From Ceratobasidium sp. AG-K (lineage: Eukaryota; Basidiomycota; Agaricomycetes; Cantharellales; Ceratobasidiaceae): DNA of 64,000 bases. Location of the stretch: contig JAWNGF010000004.1 in NCBI GenBank assembly GCA_037039685.1, forward strand, positions 1,054,001-1,118,000, given 5' to 3'. Positions 1 through 11,181 of the stretch are shown here, piece after piece; positions within the stretch are counted from its first letter, which is position 1, and each line of letters begins with the position of its first letter. The notes below the pieces were generated by a model. It ran no database searches. It was not told where the DNA came from and worked only from the letters and a program-made list of their open reading frames with translations. A program made the translations under genes and the position numbers.

Positions 1-728
1 AGACACCATGCCCACACATGTTGAACCTATTTGCTTTGCATTCAAGCTTTGATTTTCTTTATCAATGTTTTCGCATTTGTAGCTCTTCATTTTCATTTCA
101 TTTTGGATTATGTGGAAGTTATCTCACTTAATTATACAAGTTGTATGCATTCTTCAACCTCCCAAAGGTTATTTCAGTAGCCCGACATTGTCTTGTGCAT
201 GCATTTCAATATAGTTTATGCCAAACATTTGAACGCCAACTGCATAAATCCTTGAGCACAAGCATATGCAACTACGATAAACGAACGACAGACTTGAAAA
301 CAATACCCTCACATCCTGATGCAAATTGAGCACGCGGAAACAATGACACCTTATTCATCCCCCGTCCGCGCCCTGTCATCATTTCACGCTAACGAGCGCC
401 GGTTTGCTCATACGTGCTCGCTTGGGTAAAGGAGCATCATGTACATTACAAGAGTGTACCTAAGCGAGCACGCACAAGGTTCACGAGCCCAAAAGAGAAC
501 CGACGGATTTGCTTGAGGGGATTTCCCGAACCGAATACCCACCCTGAACCACTAGTGCGTAAGCGCCCATAACAAACCTTCCAAAACAGGGTGGCTACGC
601 CCAGGCCCACGTGGCTATCGATGTGGAAGCCATCAACAAGGGAAAGGGGTGGGGAGGGATGACTTGGGCATCTCCCAACCCCAACCCCCTCTACCATCTA
701 CATTGCGACCCTCTCATTCACCTTTCCG
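1..728. other. Intergenic, nothing recognised
   Basis: AT-rich sequence followed by the probable promoter of the nucleotidyltransferase-like gene that starts at 729. Short open frames occur on both strands, but none shows a family motif, a splice-linked continuation or protein-like composition. Confidence 0.5.
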
Positions 729-1665
729 ATGTCCACCTGGTACGGAAACTCGTTCAATGCGTATAGCTCAACCGCCAGCAGCGACCATCGACTGGGTATA
801 CGCCGAGGAAAGCCGAGTTATTCGGATATCCTAGAGGCCACCACTGCCGCGGTTCGTGTCTTTGATGCACGAGGAATCCCTGTATGCTCGGTTGGTGGAT
901 TGGCGTGTAAGCTTTTTGGAAATGCACGAATACCAAATGTACGAGTATAGTTTGGTCATCACTTCATCAGTAGCCACAAGCTCACGCGTGCGGTTTCTCA
1001 TTCAGGATGTCGATCTTCTTCTCCTTGACACCGTCTCATCGCAAGAGGAATTGAAACGAATCCTTGTCAGCTCCAATCCTAGTTTCTATTTAGTGCCAGC
1101 TCGAAGCCCGCTTGCCACCTATAAAGTGTTATGGTACCGAACCAATTTTGGCATTCGGGTCAAGGTCGATCTGCTTCAGCCTGGGATCATGTCGATCCCA
1201 AACTTCCCTCCAGAACATATCAAGAATATAACCTACCTGACACGTCGAATCCCTGTTGCTCCGTTTGGGCTAGTCCTCCTGCTGAAGCTCCAGGCTTGGG
1301 TGCAACATCGCGAGTCGTCGGAATACCGATATTACGAAAAGCATTACAACGACTCCCGAGATATCAACACACTATTACCCATTGCAGTTGCACAAAACGT
1401 TGTTTTTGATTATCTCCCTGATGGTTTTCTAAGTGAAGCCCGCCGGCGAGCTCGGTCTTATTATCGGCTCCATCCAGACTCAAGATCACACTGGAAATGC
1501 TTGAAAATGTGGCGCAAAGAACCCAAAGTCCCGACTCCTTCTCGAGATCGCACAGCTGTGTACCGCTCTCGACCAACAAACAACGCAGGAAACCTGGACC
1601 TTCTCGGGTCATTCAGACGCATGCGTATCGCGGACCCTTATCGGAGCCACGAGGACGCTGAATAG
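729..1665 (+). CDS. Nucleotidyltransferase-fold protein, copy 1
   Basis: Two exons: 729-938 and 1006-1665, joined by a 67 nt phase-0 intron (GTACGAG...TTCAG). The predicted protein is about 289 residues. Exon 1 ends just after a G-G-L-A-C-K-L-F-G segment and exon 2 opens with DVDLLLL. Together these form the G-[GS]...D-x-D active-site pattern of the polymerase-beta/MNT nucleotidyltransferase superfamily, whose aspartates bind metal. A later R-V-K-V-D strand fits the third acidic residue. The C-terminal part (APFGLVLLLKLQAW, then YYEKHYND) is shared with the next gene. The final 60 residues are basic and look disordered. The superfamily includes antibiotic, tRNA and small-molecule nucleotidyl transferases, and the substrate cannot be read here. 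The fold assignment is fairly secure and the function is unknown. The start at 729 gives a closely parallel structure to copy 2. Confidence 0.75.
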
Positions 1666-2204
1666 AAACCTCCTCCTTTTATCTGGAACATGTAAGTGAT
1701 TCATGACTTACCTGTGTTAATTGTAGAGCGTGAAACTCATGCCGCGTATGGTAGTAAACATTAGGGTTGATTTAATCTAATTCGGGATTGGGCTTCGGGT
1801 GGTATTTGGCCAGATGGCTGTAATAGTTATTGTTAGTGAATTCAGTTATCGAATGAAAAATCGTTGTAGCACTACATTACTGTAATTATTTTGGGAGCTA
1901 GTCCTGAGTGGAGAATACAAGACTAAGTACATGCCATGTAGCTTACACGACACGAATCCCAATTAGTCACATCGAAGCTCTTGCGTTTCCGGCCTAGTCT
2001 TCTCAGGTACAATCAGAACGTATCACATAGAAGGCGATTCGAACTTCCGCCTTACGACCGTGGGATCCATCGTACCTATATGTAGACGGAGTTAGTCTGA
2101 ATGCTGATCACCCTGTATCTGCTCTCTCCCCCCCGCAGCCGGTCAGTGGTTCCTAGCTAGAGCGACGCCCCATCTCAACAAGCAAATTCGGTGCATTATT
2201 CAGG
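1666..2204. other. Intergenic spacer between paralogues
   Basis: Spacer of 539 nt between the two tandem nucleotidyltransferase-like genes. It holds no supported ORF. It presumably contains the terminator of copy 1 and the promoter of copy 2, including a C-rich pyrimidine run near 2127-2136. Confidence 0.4.
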
Positions 2205-3008
2205 ATGCCACGTCTGAACAATCCCATCGGCCTTCGTGCGCATACCTCAACCCACCGTGCTGCACTGGGCCAGTGGCCAGGTTCAAATCAGGACAAATAC
2301 GAAGCTGCATCAGTTGCTTGTGAGGAGCTTAGCCATCAAGGCATTGAGTCCTGCATCTTCGGCAGCCTCGGTTGCAAGTTGTATGGAGTTGATTGCAAGC
2401 CACATGTAGGTTAGGTTTACTCCAAGAACGCCGAGAGTACACGGCTCATGTATCAATGATAGGATGTTGACATGATAATACTAGACGATGGTGATATTGA
2501 AGAACTCAAGCGGTTGCTAGTTCGAGGCGACCCCCGTTCTCGCTTCTATCTTTTACCACCACGAGATCCCAATGCTACTTATCGGGTTCTGTGGTACGCC
2601 ACAAACCGGGGCGCGAGAGTCAAAGTTGACATCCTTCAGCCGGGTACCCTATCCATTCCCGAGTTTGATGGCGATGATATTGTGTGGATTAGACGAGGCC
2701 GTTACAGCCTACCGGTGTCGCCTTTCGCCGCGCTCTTGCTACTAAAGCTACAGGGTTGGGATCATCACCGGGGATCAGGCCAAGCTCGTTACTACGAAAA
2801 ACACTATACGGACGTAGATCACATCTATGACCTTTTAGAGATTGGAGTTGATGAGGGCGAGGACTTCGATGTCAGCTTTTTACCGATAGACTTTGTAAGG
2901 GAGGGCCAAGAACGTGTCTATTCGTTTGTTCAGCTGCATCCAAGCAGCGAAGACTTTTGGTCCTCACTTGGGTTTAGAGTAAGACGTCCCCAAAGGAGGA
3001 GGCGGTAG
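2205..3008 (+). CDS. Nucleotidyltransferase-fold protein, copy 2
   Basis: Two exons: 2205-2405 and 2463-3008, with a 57 nt phase-0 intron (GTAGGTT...GATAG). The protein is about 248 residues. Its layout matches copy 1: G-S-L-G-C-K-L-Y-G at the end of exon 1, DVDMIILDD at the start of exon 2, then R-V-K-V-D, the PFAALLLLKLQGW helix and YYEKHYTD. The intron falls at the same place, directly before the catalytic D-x-D, so the two genes are a tandem duplication that kept its gene structure. This copy has the better GS signature (copy 1 has GG) and lacks the basic tail of copy 1. The substrate is unknown. A kanamycin-nucleotidyltransferase-like or tRNA-related activity is possible but not shown. 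Confidence 0.75.
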
Positions 3009-3232
3009 ATTGGGGCTAGCCCATGCAATCTTACCACTAGTATTGCCCTCAGTTTATCTAGGACAGTGTCTTGATTATATGCCTTCGGATTTTTGTTCAA
3101 TCCGAGGCACCTGTATGTTAATGAAAAGAAACCGATGCCAGGCTGTCAATGTATGCGCTTGTGTTTGTGAGCGCTTGGTTCTCACACGATCACGTGTGAT
3201 CCAGACTCATAGCCATTTTACAGAGCCGCAAA

Positions 3233-4194
3233 ATGAGGTCGGCAATTCTCAACTCACGTTCTCTTCTATCTGGAGCCGCATATCGGAGCGGTTTGAAAAT
3301 AACAGATCCTCGCCTCATCCACACCTACCCGAGGATCACATCTGCTAGATATCTTGTCCTACATCACCTGCAATCCGCTAGTCATCATAATTCCTTCACT
3401 GCTACGCGAAGTATTCAGAGCTCAGCTTCCCACAAACACCGAGATGCTCAGACAGTGAATCTTTCTGAGAATGAACGCGAAGTATTTTATAGGGGTCCTC
3501 TCTCTACTACGTTTAAAAACCTGAAGCTATTTTCTCTAACCTCTCTTACACTCGCATCCGCCCTCACACCGTTTATCTTCATCATCGATGCTCCGCTCTC
3601 CTTATCTGCTCGAATTGCGTTGGCAGCTGCTGCTCTGGGAACTAGCGCATCTTCCACCGCACTCATATCGTGGTGTGGGAAGCCTTATGTCATTTCGATG
3701 AGAAGAGAGCCCGGATCGGACACTATAGAGCTTATGACCACCGACATATTTTTGCGCGAGCGACGCACGACGGTTTTAGATCCTCGGTGTCTTCAACCAA
3801 CTTCTCGCCCCTTTGCGACGTGGGAGATTCCAGAGGTATTTACGGCAGATCATGGAAGCGGTGCGCAGAGGACACCTGGTTCGGTCGAAACTATCACAGT
3901 GACTCGCGATCCGTCGGGAAAACCCCTCGGCGAATGCACAGTGAAGTGGGGCGAAAAGGATAGTCAATTAATTGGGACCCTCCAACGGCGGGGTCAGACG
4001 ATACGGTACGTGTACTTTTGCTTTTTTAGCCTCTTCGCTTGCGCTAAATCGAGATGGTGAGGCATTTCAACGTTCACGAGGAACTTTTAAATAGTCCTCT
4101 TCGACCAAATTAGTGCATCAGTGACAGATGTCTACGTTATGTTAGTTCGCGGTCTAGCCTTGGTGTTCTTACGCAGAAAATGCAAAAAGGATGA
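3233..4194 (+). CDS. TMEM70-like mitochondrial membrane protein
   Basis: Exon 1 is 3233-4005. The preferred second exon is 4128-4194, reached by GTACGTG...GTGACAG, giving about 279 residues. The N-terminal 80 residues are rich in Arg, Ser and His and poor in acidic residues, as expected of a mitochondrial targeting sequence. After VFYRGPLSTTFKNLK come two hydrophobic segments (around LTSLTLASALTPFIFII and a following alanine-rich helix), then GKPYVISMRRE and FLRERRTTVLDP. The order YxGPxxxxxxxxK, paired membrane helices and a TxGYVI-like strand matches the TMEM70/TMEM223 family. Animal members help assemble ATP synthase or complex I, and a fungal relative (Mrx15) is a mitochondrial ribosome receptor. 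The family call is reasonable, the exact orthologue is uncertain, and the second exon is the least secure part. Confidence 0.65.
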
Positions 4195-4331
4195 TCATTT
4201 GGATAACTACCAACAACCGACCGATTCAGACTTCGGATTTCAGGATTCAGCACTACATACACAGCGACATTTCCAGCATGCCGTCGCTCGCTCATCCCCT
4301 CGCTTCAATGTATGAACAGGGGCGCGCCCAA

Positions 4332-4535
4332 TTATGAGGCGTTGGGGGTGACACCGTCGGCTTGTTGGGTAACGTCGGTTTCAGTAGTAGCCGGGGTAGT
4401 AGTAGCCGAAACGATGAGGGGGTCTGAGTACCCGTAGTCGATAACGGCGCTGAACCCGCCAATAAAGTGCCATGAGAAGAGGTAAATCAAAAGAAGACAC
4501 GAGACTAACCCAGAAGAGGGTGTGCAAAGGGCCAT
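4332..4535 (-). CDS. Possible small single-pass membrane protein
   Basis: Reading frame of 67 residues with one strongly hydrophobic stretch near the N-terminus (LVSCLLLIYLFSWHFIGGF) and a Thr/Ala-rich tail. Exon 1 may be only MALCTPSSG, since a GTTAGTC donor follows and an acceptor (GGTTCAG) lies before AVIDYGYSDP. The real protein may therefore lack most of the apparent membrane helix. No family was recognised. It lies tail to tail with the TMEM70-like gene. Confidence 0.3.
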   Translation of the reverse strand: MALCTPSSGLVSCLLLIYLFSWHFIGGFSAVIDYGYSDPLIVSATTTPATTETDVTQQADGVTPNAS

Positions 4536-4540
4536 GATGT

Positions 4541-6370
4541 TAGGACGCGGGGCTTTTCACTATGAGGGGAATTGATGCTAGTGAGATAAAAGAGGGTCGG
4601 TTCAAGGTATGACACACTCTCAGTCCCGCTAACTGACCTTTGGGTTTTCTAGCAGACGTAGATCTCAGTCGGTTGACTGTGGGTCGAGATTTGGTTACTT
4701 TTATATCCTCTGCCCTCCGGCAGATCTTATATACGCTTCAAGCTGGCAGGCGTTCCATACGCAGTTAACCACTGCTACTTTGGATCCCACCCATGAATTG
4801 ATCCAAAAACATGGGACTTTGGCCCCAAGCCAGTGAACACGGTCTTGTCCCAGGCTGGGCGTATGGTGCGTGTTGTATCTTGATGCTCGCGCCTGGCATG
4901 GTGTGGGCTCACGAAATCGCACTCACATACAACGCCTACTCTGCCGACTCCTATCTACTCTACGCCACAAACTGTGCTCGAAGGGTCATCAACGCGTTCC
5001 ATTATCTCGGGGATTGACACTTGGCGGCCGGGCCAAAACACAACACTGCGTGCCAACCCAAGGTTCCGATCATGGTGAGTGCCGAGTATTTTGGGTCTTA
5101 ACTCGGATAGATAGTTTACAACAATCCTGCTGTGTTACTGTAATAGCATTCGATGATTTCCTCTTCCCCTATCTTTCTCTTGGTAGAGGCGCCCAAGTCG
5201 AACCCTGTTCCAAAACTGACTGTACCCAGGTATGTGGTAATCACATTTAAATCGAGCTCTCGTGTATCATCGTAAGTGCTTAATTTCTATTGTTCAGTCT
5301 CCGCTTTCATTCCAGCCGCTTTGCGTTGGCGCATCACCAACATGTTCCGCAGGGGAGGCACCACGTTGTTATATGCCTGGCAGCGCCTGGTACACCCGGA
5401 CTTACCTCTCGAAATAGGGCCAGGAGCCCATCTTTGTCCTGTCCCGCCCCTATGCTGGGTATGGTCATCATCAACTGCTGGTGACGAAGGTCTCCACAGA
5501 AGTCCTGGGCGTGAAGAACATGCATGAGGAGGTGAGGGTCGGTGCCCCAATCGCTTGGGCGAGACATGCTGTATCTGGCTAGTCAGCTGAGCTGCTCGCC
5601 TGGATGCCCTCCCCACAGTATCGATCATGGACCTTTTATAGGAGCCTACGTGTATTCCATAACCTGGTCACGCTGGTTCCGTTGGATTGTTGGATAAATC
5701 TGAACAACTCACCTGTCACAATCAATATAGGGATTTTAATCCGGTGCTTCTCATCGGATGGATCCAAATGTCTCACCTGTTGGCGGGAGTCCCAGCGTGA
5801 TCCCGGTCACACTGGGAAAGATGTCACTTACTATATGATCGAAACATCCTAGCCACTCCAGAGAGTAACCAAGGTTACTGTCGCTGTTGATGCTAAGTTT
5901 GGTAAAATAATGGGGGGGGGGGAGGCATTTTTATAGGTAGGTTCGAATAAAAACAGTTTTCTGACGTGTAGACCCGCTGGGTCTTGAGATCAAGTGAGGG
6001 ATACAAATACCACACCCATAACCATACTGGAGGACGGTTCAAGTTAGTACTCATACTTTACTGTAGAGGTAATGCTAGGGAAATTCGATCGTAGACGCGA
6101 ATGAAACAAAACGAACTTGGCATACACGAATGGAGGTCTCAATGGCGTGGCAAACGTGGTTCTACGGAAGTGGCAACCACTCCGTTAGCGCCACGTGATA
6201 TACAAATAGTAACTTATTGGGAAACAAATGATGTTGCCGGCATTTCGCCGAGTGATCCGCCATATTTACTCCTGGCAAGCAGGAAAGAGCTCGCTCAACC
6301 ACAACGACCACAGGGTAGGTGAAAATAAAACCCAGCTCGAGCGTTTTGAAACTGAATGCTAGTAGCGAGG
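4541..6370. other. Long stretch without a supported gene
   Basis: About 1.8 kb containing several short open frames on both strands (for example 4811-5017, 5276-5527 and 5287-5628 reverse). None can be linked by splice signals into a protein with a recognised motif. A poly-G run lies near 5911-5922. The last few hundred bases are presumably the promoter of the spermidine-synthase-like gene. Confidence 0.4.
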
Positions 6371-8609
6371 ATGCCTCCCAAATCTGTCAAACGGACCGCA
6401 TCCGTAGGCGGTCAAAAGGCCCAATCGAAAACGAGTGCTGGCAACTCCAACCCGGTGTCGAATACTGCAAACGCAGCTAATGCAACCGAACACAGTCCCC
6501 CGGCACCCAAAAAATCTGTCTTGGAAATGCTCCAGATAGTTGGCAAGTGTATTGCCCTTGCGATAGGCCTCACTCTGGCCAGCATTTCGTTCCAAGAAAT
6601 TCTGCACCCATTATATGGATCAATCGCAACCTCGTTACATTATCGCAAGGTAGCACTTGGGTCAGTCATGGCCTCTTTACTCCTGGGATTTACCGGCCTG
6701 GACGAAAGAGGTGCATTGATTGGCATTGCGTCGTTCCTTGCTGGTGCACCTTTGGCGGCGCTTTGGGTCGGCTCTTGGGCGGCAAGGTTCGGTAGTCCAG
6801 TCTGGGGACCAGTAATTACTCAAATGTTTATTGCGGCCCCCGTGTGGTGCTTGTCGGCGTTCTTGCTTTCCCACTGGATGGTGAGTGGTAGATATTCTGA
6901 ACGATTGTACTTAAATTAATCATTTTGAAGGCTTCACTCTCAGCCCAAGTGTCGAATAGCCCCGCTGTTTCTCCCCCAGTAGTCGCGTTCCAGCTTTGGA
7001 CCCTTGTCGGTGCGCTCGAGCCTGTCGCCTTCGCGCAAACACACACTCGTATTCGTCCTACATCTGTCCTGATCCACCTCAGCTCCGCGGCCGCTGTCTC
7101 GTGCGCCGTCTCCTTCATATCTTACATCAATACGTATACAACAATCACCCCGGGGCCAAGCAATCCGCGCCCTGTTCGTACCACGTGGCGCTCTTATCTT
7201 CCACTCGTGCTTCCACTCATCTTGGCCCAAGTTGCCAAAAGGACTTCTCCTCATGTAATCCCAACGGAGCCATGGGTGTCGGCTGGTGGGAGCGTTAAAG
7301 TCCTCGCGCGTACCGACAGCACCACGGGTGTGGTTGTCGTGGCCGAAAATCTCGACGCCCATTTCAGATATCTTCGGTGTGACCACTCGTTACTCGGCGG
7401 GATGTGGGTGGCCGGGAGTCGTAGCCCTCTCAACAGCCTAGGGCTAGGTGACAGCATTTATACTGCCTTTGTTCTACAAGAGGCAATCAGATTAGTGGAA
7501 CGTCCAGGTCACAAACAAGCGCAAGACAACTCGTTGATCATGTGAGTGCCTAGTGTTTCACCGCCCTGCCAATCTACTTATACGACGTACAGTGGGTTAG
7601 GAGTCGGCGTTGCCGCGGGAGCCCTTGAGTCGCATGGCTCTTCGGTCACTGTTGTCGAAATTGACCCTGCTGTGTATATCTATGCCCGAGAGTACTTTGG
7701 TCTGCCCGAGCCAACTGGAGGAGTGTTCCTCGAGGATGCACGTGGATGGGTAGACAAGCGCGCTAAGACGGTGCAGGATGGGAAATATACTGAACACGGG
7801 AACGCCACGCAGGTCATCCAGGGTGTACCTAGCACCACCAAACCCCTCTTTGACTATATCATCCATGATTGTTTCTCAGGAGGAAGCGTCCCAACGCTAC
7901 TCTTCTCAACCGGGTTTTTCAACAGCGTCAAATCCATGTTGCAGCCCGACGGTATTTTGGCGGTGGTATGCACGATTATTTTGAAGCGTCTAACTTCCAG
8001 GACTGATCGTATCATATGTCCAGAATTTTGCTGGCAAGCTGGGCTCAGATCCTGCTCACGCGATTTTGAACACTCTATTGGATGTATTCACGACCTGTCG
8101 TGTATTCCACGATAAGGTCATTTACCCGCCCGGTCAAGAGCCCCCAGCAGGAGAACACGACGACTTTTTGAACATGGTAAGTCTATCGCTTAAGCATCTG
8201 GGGCTCGGGTACAATCAGCTGAATATACTCCTTTCGCCTACTCCGTCTTGTAGGTCTACTTCTGCAGCAATACTCCAGAGTTGACTTTCAGGGATCCACG
8301 GAAGAAGGACTTCCTAGGATCGCATCTGCGCGAACATATCCTGACTACCATGGACCGACGGGAAGTATCGGCTGCCGGTATCCGTGGCAATGCATCCACT
8401 CCGGCCGGAAAGCCCCTCGAGGGTGTTGAGGGAGAGCGTCAGTGGGTGCTAAAGGACGGGGATGATCGCTTAGGCGAATGGCAGCAAGCTTCCGGGCTCG
8501 AACATTGGACCAGTAAGTACTTGATTTAGCACCCGACATCTCAGCCGCTAAAATCTTCGTGATAGTAATGCGCCACGTCATGAAGGACGAGATCTGGGAG
8601 TCCTACTAG
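6371..8609 (+). CDS. Membrane-anchored spermidine-synthase-like protein
   Basis: Six exons: 6371-6880, 6931-7541, 7593-7965, 8024-8176, 8254-8512 and 8566-8609. All phases close and give about 649 residues. The N-terminal 60 residues are polar, followed by several hydrophobic helices over residues 60-290. The C-terminal half is a Rossmann SAM-binding-type domain: GLGVGVAAGALESHG (glycine-rich loop), VTVVEIDPAVYIYAREYF (acidic ribose-binding residue), a LEDARGWV strand and FDYIIHDCF. This is the layout of the spermidine/spermine synthase superfamily fused to a membrane domain. Where true aminopropyltransferases have a D-S-S-D active-site loop, this protein reads D-C-F-S, so it may not make polyamines. 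An alternate upstream ATG at 6356 would add five residues. The gene lies head to tail with the TMEM70-like gene and ends 219 nt from the convergent lactate dehydrogenase. Confidence 0.8.
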
Positions 8610-8828
8610 GCTCCAGATGCTATTGGGGTGTTTTGGACAGTGCATGGATTGGATTTTCAAAAGGTGTACAGTTAGACAAAAGGAGCACATGGATTCTACC
8701 AAACATGATATGCGTGATTATCATTTACAGCCTGGCAGATGTCTCCCGCAGACGTGCGCCAGGCAGAGACTCGTCTACGGTAAATCCGATAGGACTTAGC
8801 AGTTAGTCTAAAGAGATAGGTGCTGAAT

Positions 8829-10774
8829 TTACTTACAGTTACCATGGTACAGGGAGTCTTGTGGTACCGCGACTATATGGGTCTTCAATGAGCTTGTATC
8901 GACCATCGCTGGAACAACGTCTTTGAGCGTAGGTGCGCCTAGCAAACGCAAGTTCATCTCAAATTCATCCTGTCCGAACGGTCAACGAACTGTGGGCAAG
9001 AATGATATATGCATTTAACACTTACGTTAAGGATTTTAAGCGCAGCCTCGACACCCTCCTGGCCGTATGCTGAATAGGCATAGATGAAGGGTCGTCCAAC
9101 ACCTACAGCTGTTGCACCCATTGCAACCGCTTTCAGGACGTCGGTAGCACGGCGAACGCCACCGTCGACGTAGATTTCAAACTTGGGATTCGGGAACAAT
9201 CCTCGCTCACGCAGAGCAGAAACGACCTCCTCTAGGACTTCAATGCCAGAGCGCGAAGTATCCAGCTGGCGCCCACCGTGATTCGAAAGTACGATCCCAG
9301 CGCAACCGCATTCAACCGCAAGAACAGCGTCCTCCCAGCACTGCACGCCCTTGAGAACAATAGGCACTACCACATGCCCGTCAGAGTCGCGTCCTCGGAC
9401 CAAACTATGCCACTTACTTTTGGTGATGCTCTTGAACCAATCTAGGTCCCTCCATGACAGACCAGGATCGATGAAAGTCTACACAATCCACGGGTTTGGT
9501 CCCTCGACACGCGTTTAAGAACTGGTGCGACTCACACTAATGGCTCTCGCGGCACCTTGACTCCGATCAATTCCTGATGCCCCTCTTTGTACCTCACTAC
9601 CCGCATCTTCAAACTTTTGGCGCATATCTTTCTCGCGTCGTCCGAGCTGTGGGGCATCAACAGTGATAAAGAGACCTTTGATCCCTCGTTTTTCAGCATG
9701 TTGTACGATCCTTTTGGTTATAGCACGATCTTTGTTGACATAACTTGAATGAGATTAAACATGAGGCTCGACACATGTCCAAAGGATAGCCACTTACAGT
9801 TGCATGAATTGCTCTTGACCGGGCGCCGCAGCATCGCAGATTTCATCAAAAGAACAAGAGGCGAGGGTCGGAATCTAAGCACCAGGCACATGGTAAGTAA
9901 AACATATTGCAAACGATCAAATCTTTATACGTGCCATCTGTATGACTCCATACTTTGCCGCTGCCCTTGTCAAGTTTAACTCGCCTTCAGGATGCCCAAG
10001 CTTGCCCAGCGCGGTTGCAGTCTGATTGGGAGCAATTAGTCGCCGTGTTCACGAGAACACAGATGGACTTACAATATATACGGGCATACTTGATTTTTGT
10101 CCCAGGATAGTGGTTGACCAATCGACCTTGGTCACGTCTCGTAACACACGAGGGCGGAACCAAATACGCTGGTATGCAGCATGGTTTTCACGGTGCGTAA
10201 TCTCGTCGTCTGCGGCCGAAGAATAGTACGCCCAAGCTTTCTCTGGCATTACTGCCCGAGCGATTGCCTCAAAATCATGCAAATTAAGACACTCGGATAG
10301 AGGCGGACGTTGGGCAACACGCTTGAGCCGAGCCTCTTCCTCCGGGGTCATTTCCTTGATCACTTTGGTGATGGTTCTCGGGTCAATTTTACCCAGGCTT
10401 CAAGGAGGTCTGTTAGTGAGGCGCTCACTACACATACAAAGCGACGTACTGTTTCTCTTTTGGCAGGTTTGTCGTGATCGCATCAGGAGGGTGAATTGGA
10501 TCATATTCTTCGCTAACAATCGTTAGATAGGCCACCAGGTAAGCATGAATTAAGAACGTACGTGGCGTCTTTTCCAGCATACTTGAGAATAATTTTACTT
10601 CCTCCCGGATGATCATCGAGAAACTCGGTGACATCATAAACACGACCTAGACCACTGAGAATTAATTTATGTGTCACGCAGGAATGAGCAGCACCCACCA
10701 TGCACAATGATCCAACAACTCTCGCGATTGTTGTGCTTCGCTACGGCCTCGGCAGTAAGTATCTGTTCGCCCAT
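8829..10774 (-). CDS. CYB2: L-lactate dehydrogenase (cytochrome), flavocytochrome b2 type
   Basis: Multi-exon gene on the minus strand. Exon 1 (10774-10699) ends in SCWIIVHG and continues with [15 protein letters not shown], a cytochrome b5 domain with the haem-ligand HPGG motif. A linker leads into the FMN-dependent alpha-hydroxyacid dehydrogenase domain: [21 protein letters not shown], then [21 protein letters not shown] (catalytic His and Arg) and [12 protein letters not shown] with GVGRPF (FMN phosphate site). The protein ends near LYHGNCK at 8829. The order b5 then FMN domain is that of yeast flavocytochrome b2, which oxidises L-lactate and reduces cytochrome c. The predicted start gives only about ten residues before the b5 domain, so no mitochondrial presequence is visible. 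Either an upstream exon was missed or this copy acts outside the intermembrane space. Other 2-hydroxyacid substrates cannot be excluded. Confidence 0.9.
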
Positions 10775-11181
10775 GACGCGAGTTTCGACACTGGTAGCTG
10801 AAGGAGAAAGGTATTCAAGACTAGTTGAGTTCGCAGCAGTCTTTATGTGATAGTACTACACGTTCGCTGGTGAAGGTCACACGTAGGTTATGCCTGAGAG
10901 GGAATTTAGGCCCGGGTGTGTATCGGTTCGGTGTTTAGAAGACATGTGTCGGATCACGCTGGAAGGGGTTGACCCAAAAGAGGATTTTGATGCGCATTAT
11001 GTCAACTCTTTTCCCCACACTCCTCAATCTTGTGCTCTTCATTGGCTACTCGGAAACATTCGGAAGGGCCGATATTACACAATCAAAGTAATTTATTATT
11101 TACAATTGACACTCAAACCTAATTAGGCGTTATTACATTATAACAGTGACAACCAAATCAACCTGGAGCCAATCGTGCCAT
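10775..11181. other. Intergenic, nothing recognised
   Basis: Spacer between the start of the lactate dehydrogenase gene and the end of the first arrestin-like gene. One plus-strand frame (10890-11126) is open but shows no motif and no splice-linked continuation. Confidence 0.4.

Noticed and set aside
4811..5250. Possible remnant of a cytochrome P450 or other enzyme
   Set aside because: A few residues loosely recall a P450 N-terminal region, but no haem-binding motif or consistent splice-linked reading was found.
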